Assembly: GCA_009760855.2 (NCBI GenBank)
Contig: WPIO01000076.1
Span: 167,001-231,000, forward strand
Direction of reading: 5' to 3'
From: Cristatella mucedo
Lineage: Eukaryota; Bryozoa; Phylactolaemata; Cristatellidae
DNA: 64,000 bases
The notes under the pieces are model-generated. The model saw only the letters and a program-made list of their open reading frames with translations, ran no database searches and was not told the origin of the DNA. The stretch's first letter is position 1. The number at the start of each line of letters is the position of its first letter. Position numbers and translations under genes: made by a program. Below are positions 21,638 to 33,989 of this stretch, piece after piece.

Positions 21638-22165
21638 AAGTGCGAGTGCGATTGTGAGTGTGTGTGTGTGTGTTTTCTGTCATGTTTACGCGGTCACGCA
21701 TACTCGGATATAGCAAATGTAGCACATTCTTGTCAGTCATTAACAACTGATGCGATAATATAATCAAGCAGGAGTCCTGATAAAAACAGAACTAATACTC
21801 AGTAATAATAATCTCACAAGTGATTTCGATGGTCTTCAGTAGAATAAAATGCCTCAATTGTGGTGCATTTTCAATTTACCTTACTGAGATGCTGGCGCTT
21901 GGTATAATGATTAGAACCTGGGAGACGACCCTGTGCTTTAAATCAGTGTCGCCCCTGGATCTACGCCTAAGGGTAATGCTCTCAAAAATACCCCATGCAT
22001 TTTAGGGTCTGAGAAGGCTTAAGAATTCCCCTCTCGCACTCTTTTGCTGCTTTCGAAACGACGCCGGAATATCAGCTTTCCAAAAATGTAGTCGACTATC
22101 TGTTGCTCATTTAACAAACACTAATTTTCATGAGGTACCGCTGAAAACAAGCGAGAAACTACACC
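21180..22165 (+). repeat. Repeat N, copy 3
   Basis: Left part matches 2,690-3,060 and the inverse of 41,560-42,080. Right part matches 9,100-9,480 and the inverse of 41,150-41,560. A (TG)n tract lies in the middle. Open frames across it (for example 21,081-21,284 and 21,259-21,639) follow the repeat and are not supported as genes. Confidence 0.7.
21549..21674. repeat. (TG)n microsatellite
   Basis: About 125 bp of TG with minor interruptions (caagtgcgagtgcg). Position corresponds to the other J/N microsatellites. Confidence 0.95.
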
Positions 22166-22169
22166 TCCA

Positions 22170-22300
22170 TGATAGTTATAATAATGTAATAATGATGCTC
22201 TTGATAAAGCGCCCTCGGAGAACTTAATCTCTCTCTAGGTGCTCTATATTTGTTACAAGGGGAAGCGCAATTGAATGGTGAGTAAAATTATGCTTGATGA
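22170..22300 (-). mobile_element. LINE-A 3' tail, about 130 bp
   Basis: Minus-strand tail: ATT-rich end, 'cttgataaagcgccctcgg', then 'caattgaatggtgagtaaaat'. It sits at the same site as the tail at 40,955-41,150 in the inverted N copy, so the insertion is older than that duplication. It lies directly against X-unit sequence on the right. Confidence 0.8.
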
Positions 22301-23200
22301 ACAGTATGGATAACAAGGTAAGTAGTGACATATTTTTATCAGAATTTGACGAATCCAGTAAAGGCATTCCGCTTATGGCTGCGGACAGCCTTAGACAATA
22401 CCTCATCCAATGAAACGTGACTTTGATCAACGATAAACCGTAACAAAAGCTCAGTACTTTCTTTGACATGTTGACACTACTTTTTTAAACAGATACCTCT
22501 CATATTTTGTGTGATTACTTCATCAAGTTGTAGAATAAAATTCCATGCAAAAAAGTGCTACCTTGAACGTGCCAAAATTTGCGTTTTATCACACTGAACT
22601 GATTTAGCTTTGTCTCGTGAACCAAAGAAAGTTTAGCAACGAGACGTGTGTGACCTAATCTCAAGCGACATACGTTAGGAAGTAAAGGGCACACCCATGA
22701 TTTATAATCTTGAAAGATCCTGCTAGTGATTGACACATGGCCACAAAGTAGTTCTATCCGTAAGTGTAAGACAATTAAATGCAGCAGTAATTTTCCTTGC
22801 GGCATTCACAAACTGTAATCTGACTTAAAAATTGTTCGTTAAACATCATCAACAAGACTACCATGAGCTGTTTGTTACTGTCGGCCAATAATCGGCGTTG
22901 CTGATTCTAACACTATACTAAGCTCTTCTTTGTTTGGCTATGCTTTTCGGGTTTTCTACGGATTAAAAATTTAAGCTCCAATTACTAAAGATGGTAACTA
23001 AACCGGTTACCTACTCAAGTGGGAGAGGAAACATCAGGCATCATAATGAAAACCTGTCAGTTAGACGAGTAGCTTTTCGAAAGAAAATGTACGCTATATT
23101 TGATGTTTCACAATAAAACAGCGAACTAAACCGGTAGTGATATTGAGTACGGTGTTCGTCTCGTATTAGTTTCCGCTAGTCTTTCATACTGGATTGCGAA
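22300..23200 (+). repeat. X unit, partial copy
   Basis: Aligns with 29,230-30,140 and 56,720-57,740. Shared blocks include 'aaaaagtgctaccttga', 'aagcgaca' followed by 'gtaagaaagtaaa', and 'aaaacctgtcag'. It ends where LINE-B begins. No coding signal. Confidence 0.7.
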
Positions 23201-23204
23201 TAGG

Positions 23205-24115
23205 AAACAATAAACGTGTGGCTGAAATAAAAGGCTTTGCTTTTGTAACAGGTTATGCTGCTGTGAGACTATCACCGCGTGCTGAAAATTTAGATGTCAT
23301 TTCTGAAAGCTGCCTAAATTTTAAAAGCTTCATTCAGAAGACCGCTTGTACAGCTAGCCGTCACGTCTGATCCCTATCCAAGATAAGGAGCTGTATTCCA
23401 CAGTGGCTTGCTAAATATTTAAATAGCTCCATTATCGTGTCTCGGCTTGATTTTAGTACTTCCCTTTTGGCTGGGCTACCGAAGCAAGTGACGAGGCCAC
23501 TGCAGCTGGCTATGAATATGGCTGCAAGGCCAGTTTTCAAGGCACATAGGTTTGACCAAGTGTCTTTTTTGCTAAAAAGGCTAGGATTGCCGCCGATTGA
23601 TCAGCGGATGCAGAGAAAAGTTCTTGTGCTGACCCAACAAGGCCCGCCACCACTTGGGTTCTCCGTACGTACAGCTGAATTGCTGGACCAGCTCCAGACT
23701 CTTCATGCCCTTAGGTCCTATATGGACAAGGAGTTAGCTGTTCGGTTCCTCCACTGTAAGACCGTTAATGTCACCAGCTTTAGCTCTGCCGGTGCTAGAC
23801 TGTGGTACTCGCTTCCACGATTCTTAAGCATAGACAACCACTCTCGTGTTGTGGATCATGGCTCATCCTTTTCAGCGGTCCTGAGCTACTACTTCAGTGC
23901 TACTCACCACCTCAACTGCTCTCCTGACTCTACTGTGCTTCCACCTTTCTCTCTGTTTTTGTTGCGTGAGATGAAGTCTGTTGGCAACCGAATACGTACC
24001 AAAAGGCGTTTAAGTTGTAGGTGGGCTATACAAAACTCTCCAGTGTAGCACTCATATATTATGTGTGACTTTGTGGAATAGCACACCATTATACATTACA
24101 CTACATTTACAATAC
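23205..24115 (+). mobile_element. LINE-B 3' fragment
   Basis: Encodes the C-terminal part of LINE ORF2. A 203-codon frame at 23,437-24,048 contains 'MSRLDFSTSLLAGLPKQ', 'RLGLPPIDQRMQRKV' and 'LWYSLPRFL', the usual post-RT region of CR1/L2-type elements. It ends with the TTACA-type tail near 24,110. The 5' part (23,205-23,430) is frameshifted. The orthologous piece in segment B is 47,770-48,690. No RT or endonuclease remains. Confidence 0.85.
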
Positions 24116-27100
24116 TATGGCAGAATTTGTAAATACTGCTTCACTAGTCCCTTACGAAATAGCATGCTGATATTGTCAAAGGCATTATACCATTGCACCT
24201 TGCAGCCTACCATGTTCAAGCAGAAGCTTAATCTCCAATTGTTCAACGTTGAATAATAGGTATAGAAAGTTAGACTTGCTACATGTTTTACTAAATATTT
24301 CATTCTACCAGCAAAATAGGTGCCCTATTGAAACCGTGTGATTAACGCTTCAAATCCTATTCAAACTATCCTCCAGGATATTATTGTTTAATGAGTATTA
24401 CAAGGTTAAGTGATTTTGAATGATGGGTTTCAAAGTATTGATTAAAGAAACACTAAATATATAATTATTTGAATTGTGTGAAGGGCTATCATTTTGTCAA
24501 AGCGATCACACCAATGAGTACTTTGTTAGTTCCTGGGAAAGCCTGATAATCATTTCCCTCAGTAATGTTAGTAAAGGTTTGACCAGCTAGCCTCACGTTG
24601 GAGAGGTCTTACGTATTTTTTCATGTCATTATATGACTATAAATTACAGTGCATTATTCAAAGCCAGTAGTTATTATAAATCTGAAATTTACCTCTGATC
24701 ACCAGAGTCCTCATTATCATTTGACATTTAGCTACAACTGGAAAATATATTGATTTCATTGAAATCTCGGTTGAAAAAGTTGATTAGGTCTTCAATATTT
24801 TGGCTTACTTTAGTAAATATGATTTTCATAAGCGGTCAGTGAGATTTTCATTTCATTTTTGACAACTAAGTAGCCTTTTTGAGATGACGATGATGAACTT
24901 TGATCAAGAAAAGCCTTTACCTCGTGGCACAGTACATTTTAAACACGTGCGTTCTTAGCGATGCGACATTTGCGGAAAGAATGGTTAATCGTGGCACTCT
25001 GTAGGCAGGCCCTGTTTGCTAGTAATTAACCACGACATCAAACCAACTCATTTACAGAGCCATCGGCTATCATAAATTAGCAGTAATAGAGTCAAATCCC
25101 TTAGTTAGGTTAATATCAGTGGCCCATTTCAGCAAGAAATTGAATGCAGCATGTTTCAGTGGAATAACTAGTTGTATGAGAAATTACACAAACCGTGGAT
25201 AGTAGTTATTGCATTAGTCTCGCTGTCTGAGTTACTCACTTGGCGTCCAGTAAAATGTACTTGAGAAGCTATTTTTCAATGAGAAAAGACAGAAATATAA
25301 GGTGCACTATCAAATACATATTTTTGATTGCTCTCGAAGTAGGGATGCTTTGATAAGCAGAGCTAAAAAATGAGTCGATAGTGTACCAGCCTTACTTAAC
25401 ATAGTAGCCTTAACCTTTGATTCAAATGAATGCCTAAATATGAGAATCATTTACAAGACGTCAACCTGACTCTTTCAATGCACTTGAGTTTTCTAGTTTG
25501 GAGATTTACACAGCTACACTGTATGACAACAACTTCAAGTCCCGTGTGAGGCAAGTAGTTCAAACGAGTGGTTGTGGGTGATTCATGCTATCGTTTGCAA
25601 TCTATTGGGGCAAATCATTTTCATGCATTTAGTATAAATAAAATACTAATTACAATCACAATAAAATTGAAAGGAATCAGTCTGTTCTGGTAAATACAAG
25701 ATCGCCTTGCATTGAACGAGGTTTAGGATATTGGGCAGACCTACCCATATTTGCCGTGCTGAAATACGATATTGATTCAGCTCTGACAGCGGCGTTTATA
25801 AATACAAAATAACTAAGCATTATTTGAAAAAAAAGTAAACATATCTTATAAATAGCCACATGAAGAGAACTTTTCAGACCTATTTCAAAAGACTGTATTG
25901 GTTCTGACCGGTATATCGAGATAGGCTGTGAAGTTATATTAACCTTTTGATCTCTGAGAGTGGTCAAAAAGCGACTGATATAAAGAACAGGAACATGTTA
26001 CGTGTTTTCCCAGTTATTTCGCGACCATTTGGCCGTGAACAAAGTTTAAGCTACAGTCTGCCCCCTACTTACGAAATAAATTGGGATTGGAAAACCTATC
26101 TCGAGTCGATTTTTTCCCAAGTACAGGGTATCACGAGAAGTTCTAATATGACACATTCTGACAAAGGCATAGGGGGGAAAGCTAATGGAATTTTTAGTAC
26201 TGATATAATAAGGAAAAAAAGAACAAGTAAATAAGATTACATTTGAAAACCAAAGCGTGGACTAATTTTGAACGTATATAAGCTCATAATTGTAGAACTG
26301 TAGTTTAATTACTATTACTAAGAGTTTGAGGAGCAATATGATAATTTTTATGGAGGACCACTGACAAAGAAACGCATAGACGTCAATACTTAATAATGCA
26401 GGGAACGGTAAAATCACAACACAGAAAACGCGATAGTACGATATTACTTTGAACACTCCTTAACTCTAGCAACTCGCAAAAGCAAGTGAGAGCCCTCAGT
26501 AACAACAATGAACAGCCGTTATACAGTGTTTCCTTGCTACTAGATGCAGGTTTGTGAAATCTAATTGCCGTGCACAGATGATGAAAGTGTTCTTAGATAT
26601 TTCTAAGTCATACATTTAAAAAGAAGCTTAAAAGGCTAATGTTTAATGAAGCATTCGGTGGGTCTCTGACAGAATCTTGTGTGTACACGTACCTGCTTAC
26701 ACTGTACCAGCTCCTTGTGTAAGTTACCACCAATCATTTGGAAATGCTTTATAATCAGCAAGTGTGATGTGCCTCGAACGAGATTCAGTTCCATTAGGTT
26801 ACTATGCAAATTTATTATCATTATTAATTAACAAAAGAAGAGGTTAAATAATGTGGAGCGATGAGCATGAATTTTTAAAACTTACATGATTAGTTGCTGG
26901 GAGACGACTGATAATCGGATACCTCGGAAAGTCTTAACGTAGCAATTAAAAATGCTAGGACATGAAAATGCATTGCAGGTACAATGCTAGTCGTAGTTAT
27001 ACATCTAAAAGCAAACTTAAACCTCTAGCCACCAGATGTTATGATTTACGTTAAGCTGTCTCTGAACAACATATCACTGGGATCGAATAACACATTTCAA

Positions 27101-27165
27101 AGATCAATTATGTCTCCTATATTTCAGCGGAATTTCGTGCCGATTTTTAAGCTGACGTGTTAATT
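24110..27165 (+). repeat. Z unit of segment A
   Basis: Homologous to B (48,705-48,918 plus 50,975-53,640) and inverted C (20,050-about 17,880). It lacks the last 1.5 kb of Z present in B (53,650-55,160) and C, so A has a deletion there. It shows uninterrupted sequence at the two points where B has LINE-A insertions: 'gattaacgcttc' at about 24,340 and 'ggttaatcg' at about 24,984. Short open frames have no support as genes. Confidence 0.75.
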
Positions 27166-27169
27166 TGGT

Positions 27170-28180
27170 TAAAGAAAGTCAGCTCCAATATCAACACTGT
27201 CTAAATGCAGCTACATAACAAAGCTAACACTCGGGCTTGCTTAGATAGAGATTCCACATTTAAGTTATTCCACGACTTTGTCATATCCCGTCTTAACTTC
27301 TGTAACCCAATGCTTTCTGGCATACCAGTATGCCCTATCAAGCACTTAAAGCTGGTGCAAAACTCCACATCTAGGCTTGTCTGTCATGTGAGCTTCGCAG
27401 TTTACACATCACAGGACTTCCCTCCGACATGCACTGGCTACCAGTGAAGCAATGGATTGACGCGAAGGTTGCATTTGTGACATACCGTCTTAACTTCTGT
27501 AACTCACTGCTTGCTGGCCTACCGGCATGTGCAATCAGGTGATTACGTATGGTGCAAATCTTGGCAGCTAGGCTTGTCGGTCGCGTGCGTCGCAGTTTTC
27601 ATGTCACACCACTTCTCGCCGACCTGCACTGGCTACCAGTCAAGCAACGAATCGACTTCAAATTTTGTTGCTCTCTTTAGGTCTCTTCATTATTTGTCAC
27701 CAGCCTGTATCTCAAATCTGCTACCCCACCAGGCCAAGCATCGTACCACCTGCTTTTTCGGATTCCAACAGTTTACCAATATCTCGTACAAACCTCAAAT
27801 CCTTTGGAGACCGTGCATATGTCTCGTATGCTCCCAGAGCCTGGAACTCCCTCCCGACTTGGGTCAGAACATCCCCTGACTTGAACAAATTTCAAAAGAA
27901 CGCATAAACACACCTATTTAGAACAGCATTTACTGGGTCCCTGCGATTCGTCCTTCATGTGCTAATGCGTGCTGACACCATTCATGCTCCCACTAACCAC
28001 ACTTGCATGCTGACCCTGTTCATGTCACCCCTAACCATGTCATTCATGTTTATCAAGCATGATATTACTCACCATTCAATCACGCTTCCCTTTACGGCAA
28101 ATTTTAAGCACCTAAAAAGAGATTGAGTTTTCTGATGGCGCTTTATCAGATGCGTTATTATTATTATTACTATTATAAGG
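27170..28180 (+). mobile_element. LINE-A C-terminal region and 3' tail, rearranged
   Basis: Two successive LINE-A pieces. 27,170-27,460 and 27,480-28,180 both cover the 'SRLxFCNSLLAGxP...QxxQNSxxRLVC' region, so the element is internally duplicated; the same join (gattgacgcgaaggttgc) is seen in B at 55,470-55,490. It ends in the hairpin and ATT tail at 28,110-28,178. Frames are broken. Confidence 0.8.
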
Positions 28181-28685
28181 TTTCGTCACTCACATTCAGG
28201 TCACATCATTATTTGGCTCCAGCCTACCAGTCTGGTCTACTCCCCTATTAGGCTAAGCGTTGTCCTTCTCGCTTTTCGAGATCTAAATGTATACCCATAT
28301 TTCATACAAACTTCAAATAATTTGGATACCGTGCATTTATTTCGTATGCTCCCCCAGCCTTGAACTCATTCCTGACTTGCTTCACGCCATTTCCTGACTT
28401 GACCACATTAAAAAAAAATAGAAACGCACTAGTTCTGACAGCATTTCCTACGTCCATGTGAATCGGCCTTTATGTGTGTTGGCACTACTGTATGCTGCCA
28501 CAAACCATACTAGCATGCCTACCAGGCCATCTTGAGCCTGAAAACTCTTATTGTTGATTAGCAAGCATGCTACCACTCATCATTTGAGCGTCTTTACTTT
28601 GCAGCAAATGTAAAGCGCCTCAAAAGTGATTGAGGTCTCTGAGGGCGCTTTATCAGGTGTTATTATTGTTAGTAGTAGTAGTAAG
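28180..28685 (+). mobile_element. LINE-A 3' fragment, second tail
   Basis: Continues as another LINE-A 3' end ('aggtcacatcattatttgg' onward) with its own hairpin tail at 28,605-28,660 and GTA-type end repeats. In B the corresponding sequence follows the first piece directly. The roughly 580 bp before it in A are therefore extra: a tandem duplication or second insertion in A only. Confidence 0.75.
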
Positions 28686-28689
28686 CTGT

Positions 28690-30665
28690 ATCTTTTAGAA
28701 CATCTTATTTCTTGCAAAAATAAACTGACTAAAACCATGATTGTTAAGAAAAGCCTTAGTGTCTTTAAAGAATTTCTCTTGCATATATGATATAGGGAAA
28801 TCATACGTGCACAATCATTATCGCCTGGAAGTAAATGTTATTAGGAGTAAATATTCTGGCTTTTTAATTTTTGTCTTTAATGTAGAATGGCGTCCTTTCT
28901 AAAAGCCTTTAATTCGATATTAACACGAGAAACCTGTTAGACAATAGCTGTAAGACCCTATGAGTCAGGGCGTGTATCTTTCTGTAAATGTAGCAGGTCA
29001 GCAGCAGAAGCTAATTTCGCTTGACGCCATAATACCTACCAACCACACCCATTTTACCATCGACCGCTTAGTAACGCTTTCAATCCAGCATCCATAAACG
29101 TTCCTAGGTGGAACGTTTATGGATGTTGGACGTTCCTTCTCTGAGGGCACTATGCAACTGGGTTGTATTAGTTGTATTACTACGTGACTAATGATGCGGG
29201 CGAAATCATAGAAATCTAAACCTTTGTTTTGCAATTTCATACTGCAGTGACATGTATATCAACTCCGGAAGTTATGCAATAAGAGTTAGCCAAATCCAGC
29301 AAAAGCATTTAACTTACGGCTACGTGAAACCCAAGACCCAACAACATTTAATGAAGTGCAACTTTTTTGAAAGATAAACATCTACTAAAGCTCATTAATT
29401 GCTTTGCCTGGTTGACTTTTTTAAACAAGGACCAACTCGAATTTTTTACAATTACGTCGTCAACTTGTGGAATGAAATTCCATGCAAAATAGTGCTACCT
29501 TGAACGTGCCAATATTTGCTCTCCATCACAGTGAACTGATTAAGCTGTGTCTAGTCAAATCAAGTATGTTTAGCAACGTAACGTATGTACACTAATTTCA
29601 AGCGACACACGTAAGAAAGTAAAGGACGCATCCAATAACTATAATCTTTAAAGAACCAACTACTGATTTACACATGGTCTCAAAGTGGTACTATCCGTTG
29701 CTGTAGTACAGTTATATGCTGCAGTAATTTTCCTTTGCTGCATTCTCAACTTGTAATATTACAGCAAAATCATTCAATAAACATCGACAATGGGCCTGCT
29801 ATGAGCTTTAAGTTACTATCCGCCAATAATCTGCGTTGCCGGGTCTAACAATATACCAATATCCTCATTTTTGGCTTTGCATTTTGGGTTTAACACGGGT
29901 TACCAATATAAGTTCCAATGGTGAAAGTAAGCAACTAAACCCTTTAGCTACAAAAGTGAGAGATTAAATACAGACACTATAATGAGAACCTGTCAGTTAG
30001 ACGACTAGTTTTTCTAAAGTACAGTTGCGCTATATTTTCTATTTCACTATAAAAAATGAAAAATTATACATTAGTAAGACTAAGTATGGTAGTTGTCTCG
30101 TAGCCTTGTTTAGTATCACTCGGTGTTCCGTATTGGATTACTCACCTTAAGCACGCCTTTACAAGAGAATTAAAATAATGCAGGCGTCATCTAGTGTGGG
30201 CTATTTACTTCCTAAACAAGTTCACTCTTATAGCTGTCATATGCTCTAAGTGCATTGGTGAATATGGACCTAGCAAGTAGTCGCCCAGATTGCCCAATCC
30301 TAGTTGTGAGCCTGCCGTCATGGTGAAGAAATTTAGGAAATTCAAATTGCGAACTGCCTAGTACAATAATAGCGACGTCTCTTTGCAACAGCTTTTGTAT
30401 CGTACTATTTTTTATTACTCGCCTTGAAATGTGCGCTCTGCGCTTCAAACGGTCCTGAGCGGCATTTAGATATATCCTTACTCTCCCAATAAGTAGCTCA
30501 TTTAACAGATTACCAGATTTTTAGCTGCCTATTGCCAGTTTCACTTACTGCCCCAGTATATAACGTGGCGTCACAACCATTTTGCTTCGGTGTGCTGGCT
30601 GTGGTGATACCGGCTAGACTCTTCTGCTGCTACACAAATTAGGCTTTCAAAGCAGCTAACGTGCT
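28690..30665 (+). repeat. X unit of segment A
   Basis: Homologous to B 56,190-58,265 throughout, and to C 15,500-15,030 at its left end. It diverges from B at about 30,665/58,265 after 'caaagcagctaa'. The 'agatatagggaaatc' and 'gcgctctgcgcttcaaac' blocks are conserved. A 78-codon minus-strand frame at 30,448-30,212 is also open in B (58,051-57,815) with similar residues. The high identity of the unit makes that weak evidence for coding. Confidence 0.7.
29084..29130. repeat. Short inverted repeat (21-base arms)
   Basis: Arms 29,084-29,104 and 29,110-29,130 are reverse complements with one mismatch around a 5-base loop (taggt). The B copy (about 56,590-56,630) keeps only the left arm, so the right arm is a local inverted duplication specific to A. 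Confidence 0.85.
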
Positions 30666-31235
30666 TGCATCGTACTGATACAACCTCTTTTTTATATTAG
30701 CGTTGGATCAAGGTGTTAATGGTTAATTAGTACCTGAGCTAGTGTCATATTATCAGGCTAAGCCCTTACTATGAGAACATTTTGCCAAATACAACCCGCT
30801 TCTGACACGATTATAACTCTAAACGACATCCATCGCGAAAAAAAAGTTATTTCCCCTTCAAATCAGGGAAAGGAGGTATACGAATGCAAGCCTATTGGGG
30901 GCAGGTAAGTATGTAAGTCAACTCAGGTCTCACTTAGAAGCTTTTTCCTGTTCATCAGTGGACTTTGCATTGCATCATCGACAAATCTGCTGTTAGCAAA
31001 GATTGGAACATTGGCTCATAACGTACATTAGGATCGGAACAGTCATGGTTTCGACATGTGATCTGGCAGCCAACCAGGAAGCGACTGCTGTGAATGTTGG
31101 TTACTGGTTATCGTTATGAAATAGGTGGTCATAACAATCTTGCAATTGAAACAAAACTAAATATCGAAATAAGTAAGCTGGTGGAAATTAATCTGTAATC
31201 AATAAAATTTCATAGAAAATGCTTAACTTGGACGG
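30665..31235. other. Unassigned sequence
   Basis: Sequence right of the A/B divergence point. No gene, repeat shared with other parts of the window, or recognisable element is seen. Confidence 0.5.
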
Positions 31236-31620
31236 GAAGTAGATTCAACAGGTCGGGTGCAGCCAAAGAATCGATGGACCTAAAACTGAGTGACAGAACC
31301 TTGACGTCGATGCGTTTTGCATGACATTTAGCAAGTACAAGTCGGGGAGATGTGGTGCAATGTGGCAACCAGGAGACTCACGGTAGATATGCCCTTCTTC
31401 AGAGTAATGAACTGGAAAGCTACTGATTGATTAGTGTCGTAGACCAGGATGCCAGAAGTTGCAGAGGCCAATGCAGAATGTAACAAGGGCATACACAAAT
31501 TTGATTTGGCATCAACGTCAAACGAACCCACATTTTAGCTAGGATGTATTGCTGAAAGAAGGAAGAATTAGTTGTGGGCCTGATGTAACCGTCTCATGAA
31601 ATATTGCTTAAAAATCGGGA
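31235..31620 (-). mobile_element. Old LINE-A C-terminal remnant
   Basis: The minus strand aligns with LINE-A around 12,080-12,400 (for example 'tagattcaacaggtcgg' and 'acctaaaactgagtgaca'). It is strongly diverged, with no frame left. Confidence 0.6.
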
Positions 31621-31879
31621 TACTCATCTTTCATGCCGATTCAAGATGAGATGTGAAGGTAGAGATTATTTTGAGCTTTACGTCTTCCAATTTACGAACT
31701 CTAGTGGATTCGAACGTGGTTAGGGCTACTGCACCAGCAATACAACAGTTGGGCATACCGGAAATTTTCTGTATCTTTATATCGACCTCATACATTACAT
31801 GCTCGGTTGTAGTGGCATTCAATTGTAATGCTACACAGTTATATTGGGCCCACGATATTGCAGGACTCACTGGCACCAT

Positions 31880-32780
31880 TTATTTTGCAATATGCCTAGT
31901 TTGTTATATGTTTGTTATATGTTTGCTTTGTAATATGCCCTTTTGTTCACGGAGACTGTCGCTTTGGAATGTATATGCCCTAATTAAAGGTGTATAGCCT
32001 ATATTTTAGATTTCTGGCTAGCAAATTGGCAACTACTCACTTTTACGCTGCTATACGTACAGTTTAGCACGCAAGGTTCAGTTTTTCAATGTTTTGATAA
32101 ATTGTTAATTCACATGTAAAGCTTAGGGTTATGGCTGGTCATAATTGTCGAAGTGATAAGAATATATTTCCTACTGGTGAGGGATGGTGGATAATCAAAT
32201 ATATTTAAAGAGGCAAAGCCCCAACAGCACACAGCATTATTTTATTGAGAATATAGCTATTAAACAAGGGCAGGTAGTGGGGATTCCTCCACAGCTGTCT
32301 GAGCAAAACCGTGCAGACCGAAGAGACGGTTGCTTTTATCCATGAAGAACTTGGCCCCACCTTGGCACGGCCACACACCAGCTTGCTTATGTATAGTTTT
32401 CAAAAGAGCTCCCGATCTGTAGCTTAGATGGTAATATCATAATGGCACTGGTCTCTACTTGGGTACCAGCAGCCGAGTAATTGTACGTCAAATGACAGGA
32501 CAGCTGCTGAAGCCGACCCTTCTAAAATAAGTCACGCCCAACGCGTGATTACTTCGTGATTTTCCGATCCGAGGCGTTCGCGAAAAATCCCTGTCGTTGT
32601 GTAGAAATTTTACAAACGCGTTCTGTTGGTCCAGGTAGGTTGCATACAGGGAGTTGCTTTCGGACCGGTTGTCATCGGCGATGCTATAATTAACCCTAAC
32701 CAAGAAATCAAGGTATTTGCAAGCGCACAAAGTCGCTGTGCGCTTATCTCAGTTTTATCTTCACACTTCTCACGCGCTCT
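31880..32780 (-). pseudogene. Repeat K, copy 3 (3' half)
   Basis: Matches 10,020-10,900. The minus-strand frame 32,730-32,488 is open for about 80 codons with 'DFLVRVNYSIADDNRSESN' and 'SLYATYLDQQNAFVKFL', residues that recur in broken form in the other K copies. A minus-strand AATAAA lies at about 32,240. The 5' half of K is missing; GC-richer unrelated DNA follows. Confidence 0.5.
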
Positions 32781-33388
32781 TAGCAGCACAAACACTATTA
32801 CTGAGGGAACGGTCCCGGCACTTAGGCTACCCAGGTCTGTTGCAGGGAACGGCCGAAAAAAGACAAGGAGCCTGAACCTGAGTCTAGACCGTGACTGGAG
32901 AACTAGGGCTCAGCTTCCACCTTAACGGCAGGAATACCTCGCCAACCACATCAAGCACGATTGCGGAGGAAGCAGGACTTCACGCATAGGCTACCTGCGT
33001 CTCTAGGGGAATGGCTTAAAAAGGGAAAGGAGCCCGAACAAACGGAATATTTCAAACCACACTAACTCCGTCTTGCTCGCACCGGCAAACGCATACGCCG
33101 AGTCCACGTGCAAGCAAGCTCACACAAAACACAAAATGCGAGCACGGGCGTGGTACGACCGTATTCGGTTGAGTTAACCGAATCCTTCTAGCGCCATATC
33201 ATTCTGTTCTTTCAAACGCCGGCAAACAGCCCGCTCTCCTGGCTCGCTTTCGGAGAATCGAGTCCGACGGCGTCGAAGCGAGGCTGGAGAGAGAAGCCGA
33301 ACAGAAGACCAAGAGCGAGCGTCGCTCCACTCTTGAATAGCTAGCTGAGACAATATGAGGCAAGAGGTTAGTAGTATTGTACCCGACA
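32780..33388. other. GC-richer unassigned segment
   Basis: Noticeably richer in G and C and in CpG than its surroundings (for example 'cctggctcgctttcgg', 'agtccgacggcgtcgaag'). It has no counterpart in the window. Open frames exist on both strands but none is convincing. It could be an LTR, a promoter-like stretch or transferred DNA; I cannot decide. Confidence 0.4.
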
Positions 33389-33574
33389 CGATAAGGATAA
33401 GAACTAAGGATAAGGACTAAGGATAAGGGCTAAGGATAAGGACTAAGGATAAGGACTAAGGATAAGGTCTAAGGATAAGGACTAAGGATAAGGACTAGGA
33501 TAAGGTCTAAGGATAAGGACTAAGGATAATGACTAAGGATAAGGACTAAGGATAAGGACTAAGGATAAGGATAA
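33389..33574. repeat. 13-bp minisatellite
   Basis: About 14 tandem copies of a 13-base unit 'ctaaggataagga', with single variants (ggtct, ggact, and one unit shortened in 'actaggataagg'). The array is strand-asymmetric, purine-rich on the plus strand. Confidence 0.95.
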
Positions 33575-33606
33575 GGAATCGAAACTATTGAGCACGACAT
33601 CGCGGC

Positions 33607-33880
33607 CCATTACGGTAAGCAATCAAAACCGTGACTACGCACTCCTGTACAGCTTGAATTCCTGTTGCAGGCGATTCGGATAGAGTTATGGCCGAGGTTT
33701 ACAGGCAAGCCAACGTCAGTCAGCAACTCGCGCGGGTATTCGACCAATTCATAAGGCTGAATCGTCACCTCTGTTCCCTGAGCTTCCTGGATCGATATTA
33801 GGCTCTTGCACTGTAACCGCACTGAGACTCCTCTCTGGATCACCACTTCATTATACAGGAGTTTTCGCCTGCCTAACAGT
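33607..33880 (-). CDS. Candidate host-gene exon (extracellular-type sequence)
   Basis: A minus-strand frame of about 85 codons with even, protein-like composition: 'VVIQRGVSVRLQCKSL', 'YPRELLTDVGLPVNLGHNS', then Cys residues in 'IACNRNSSC'. A possible acceptor (ttaggcag) lies at its start and a possible donor (acc|gtaatg) near 33,615. The 'LLTDVGLPVNLG' run is loosely reminiscent of CSPG-type extracellular repeats. No neighbouring exon is visible. It may equally be a retroelement fragment. Confidence 0.3.
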
Positions 33881-33989
33881 GCATGTTCGCTCTAAAATGA
33901 AACCAAGGTCAGTGCGACGCTACGCTGGTATGTTGGTCGGCGAGGTGCCGGCTGGGCGATCGAGTGGTGACTAGACTATGTGTACCTCT

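Noticed and set aside
21438-21767. His/Thr-rich 109-codon frame
   Set aside because: Follows the (TG)n tract of repeat N; no constraint outside the repeat.
23437-24048. 203-codon frame as a host gene
   Set aside because: It is the C-terminal region of LINE ORF2, seen in several other copies with the same tail.
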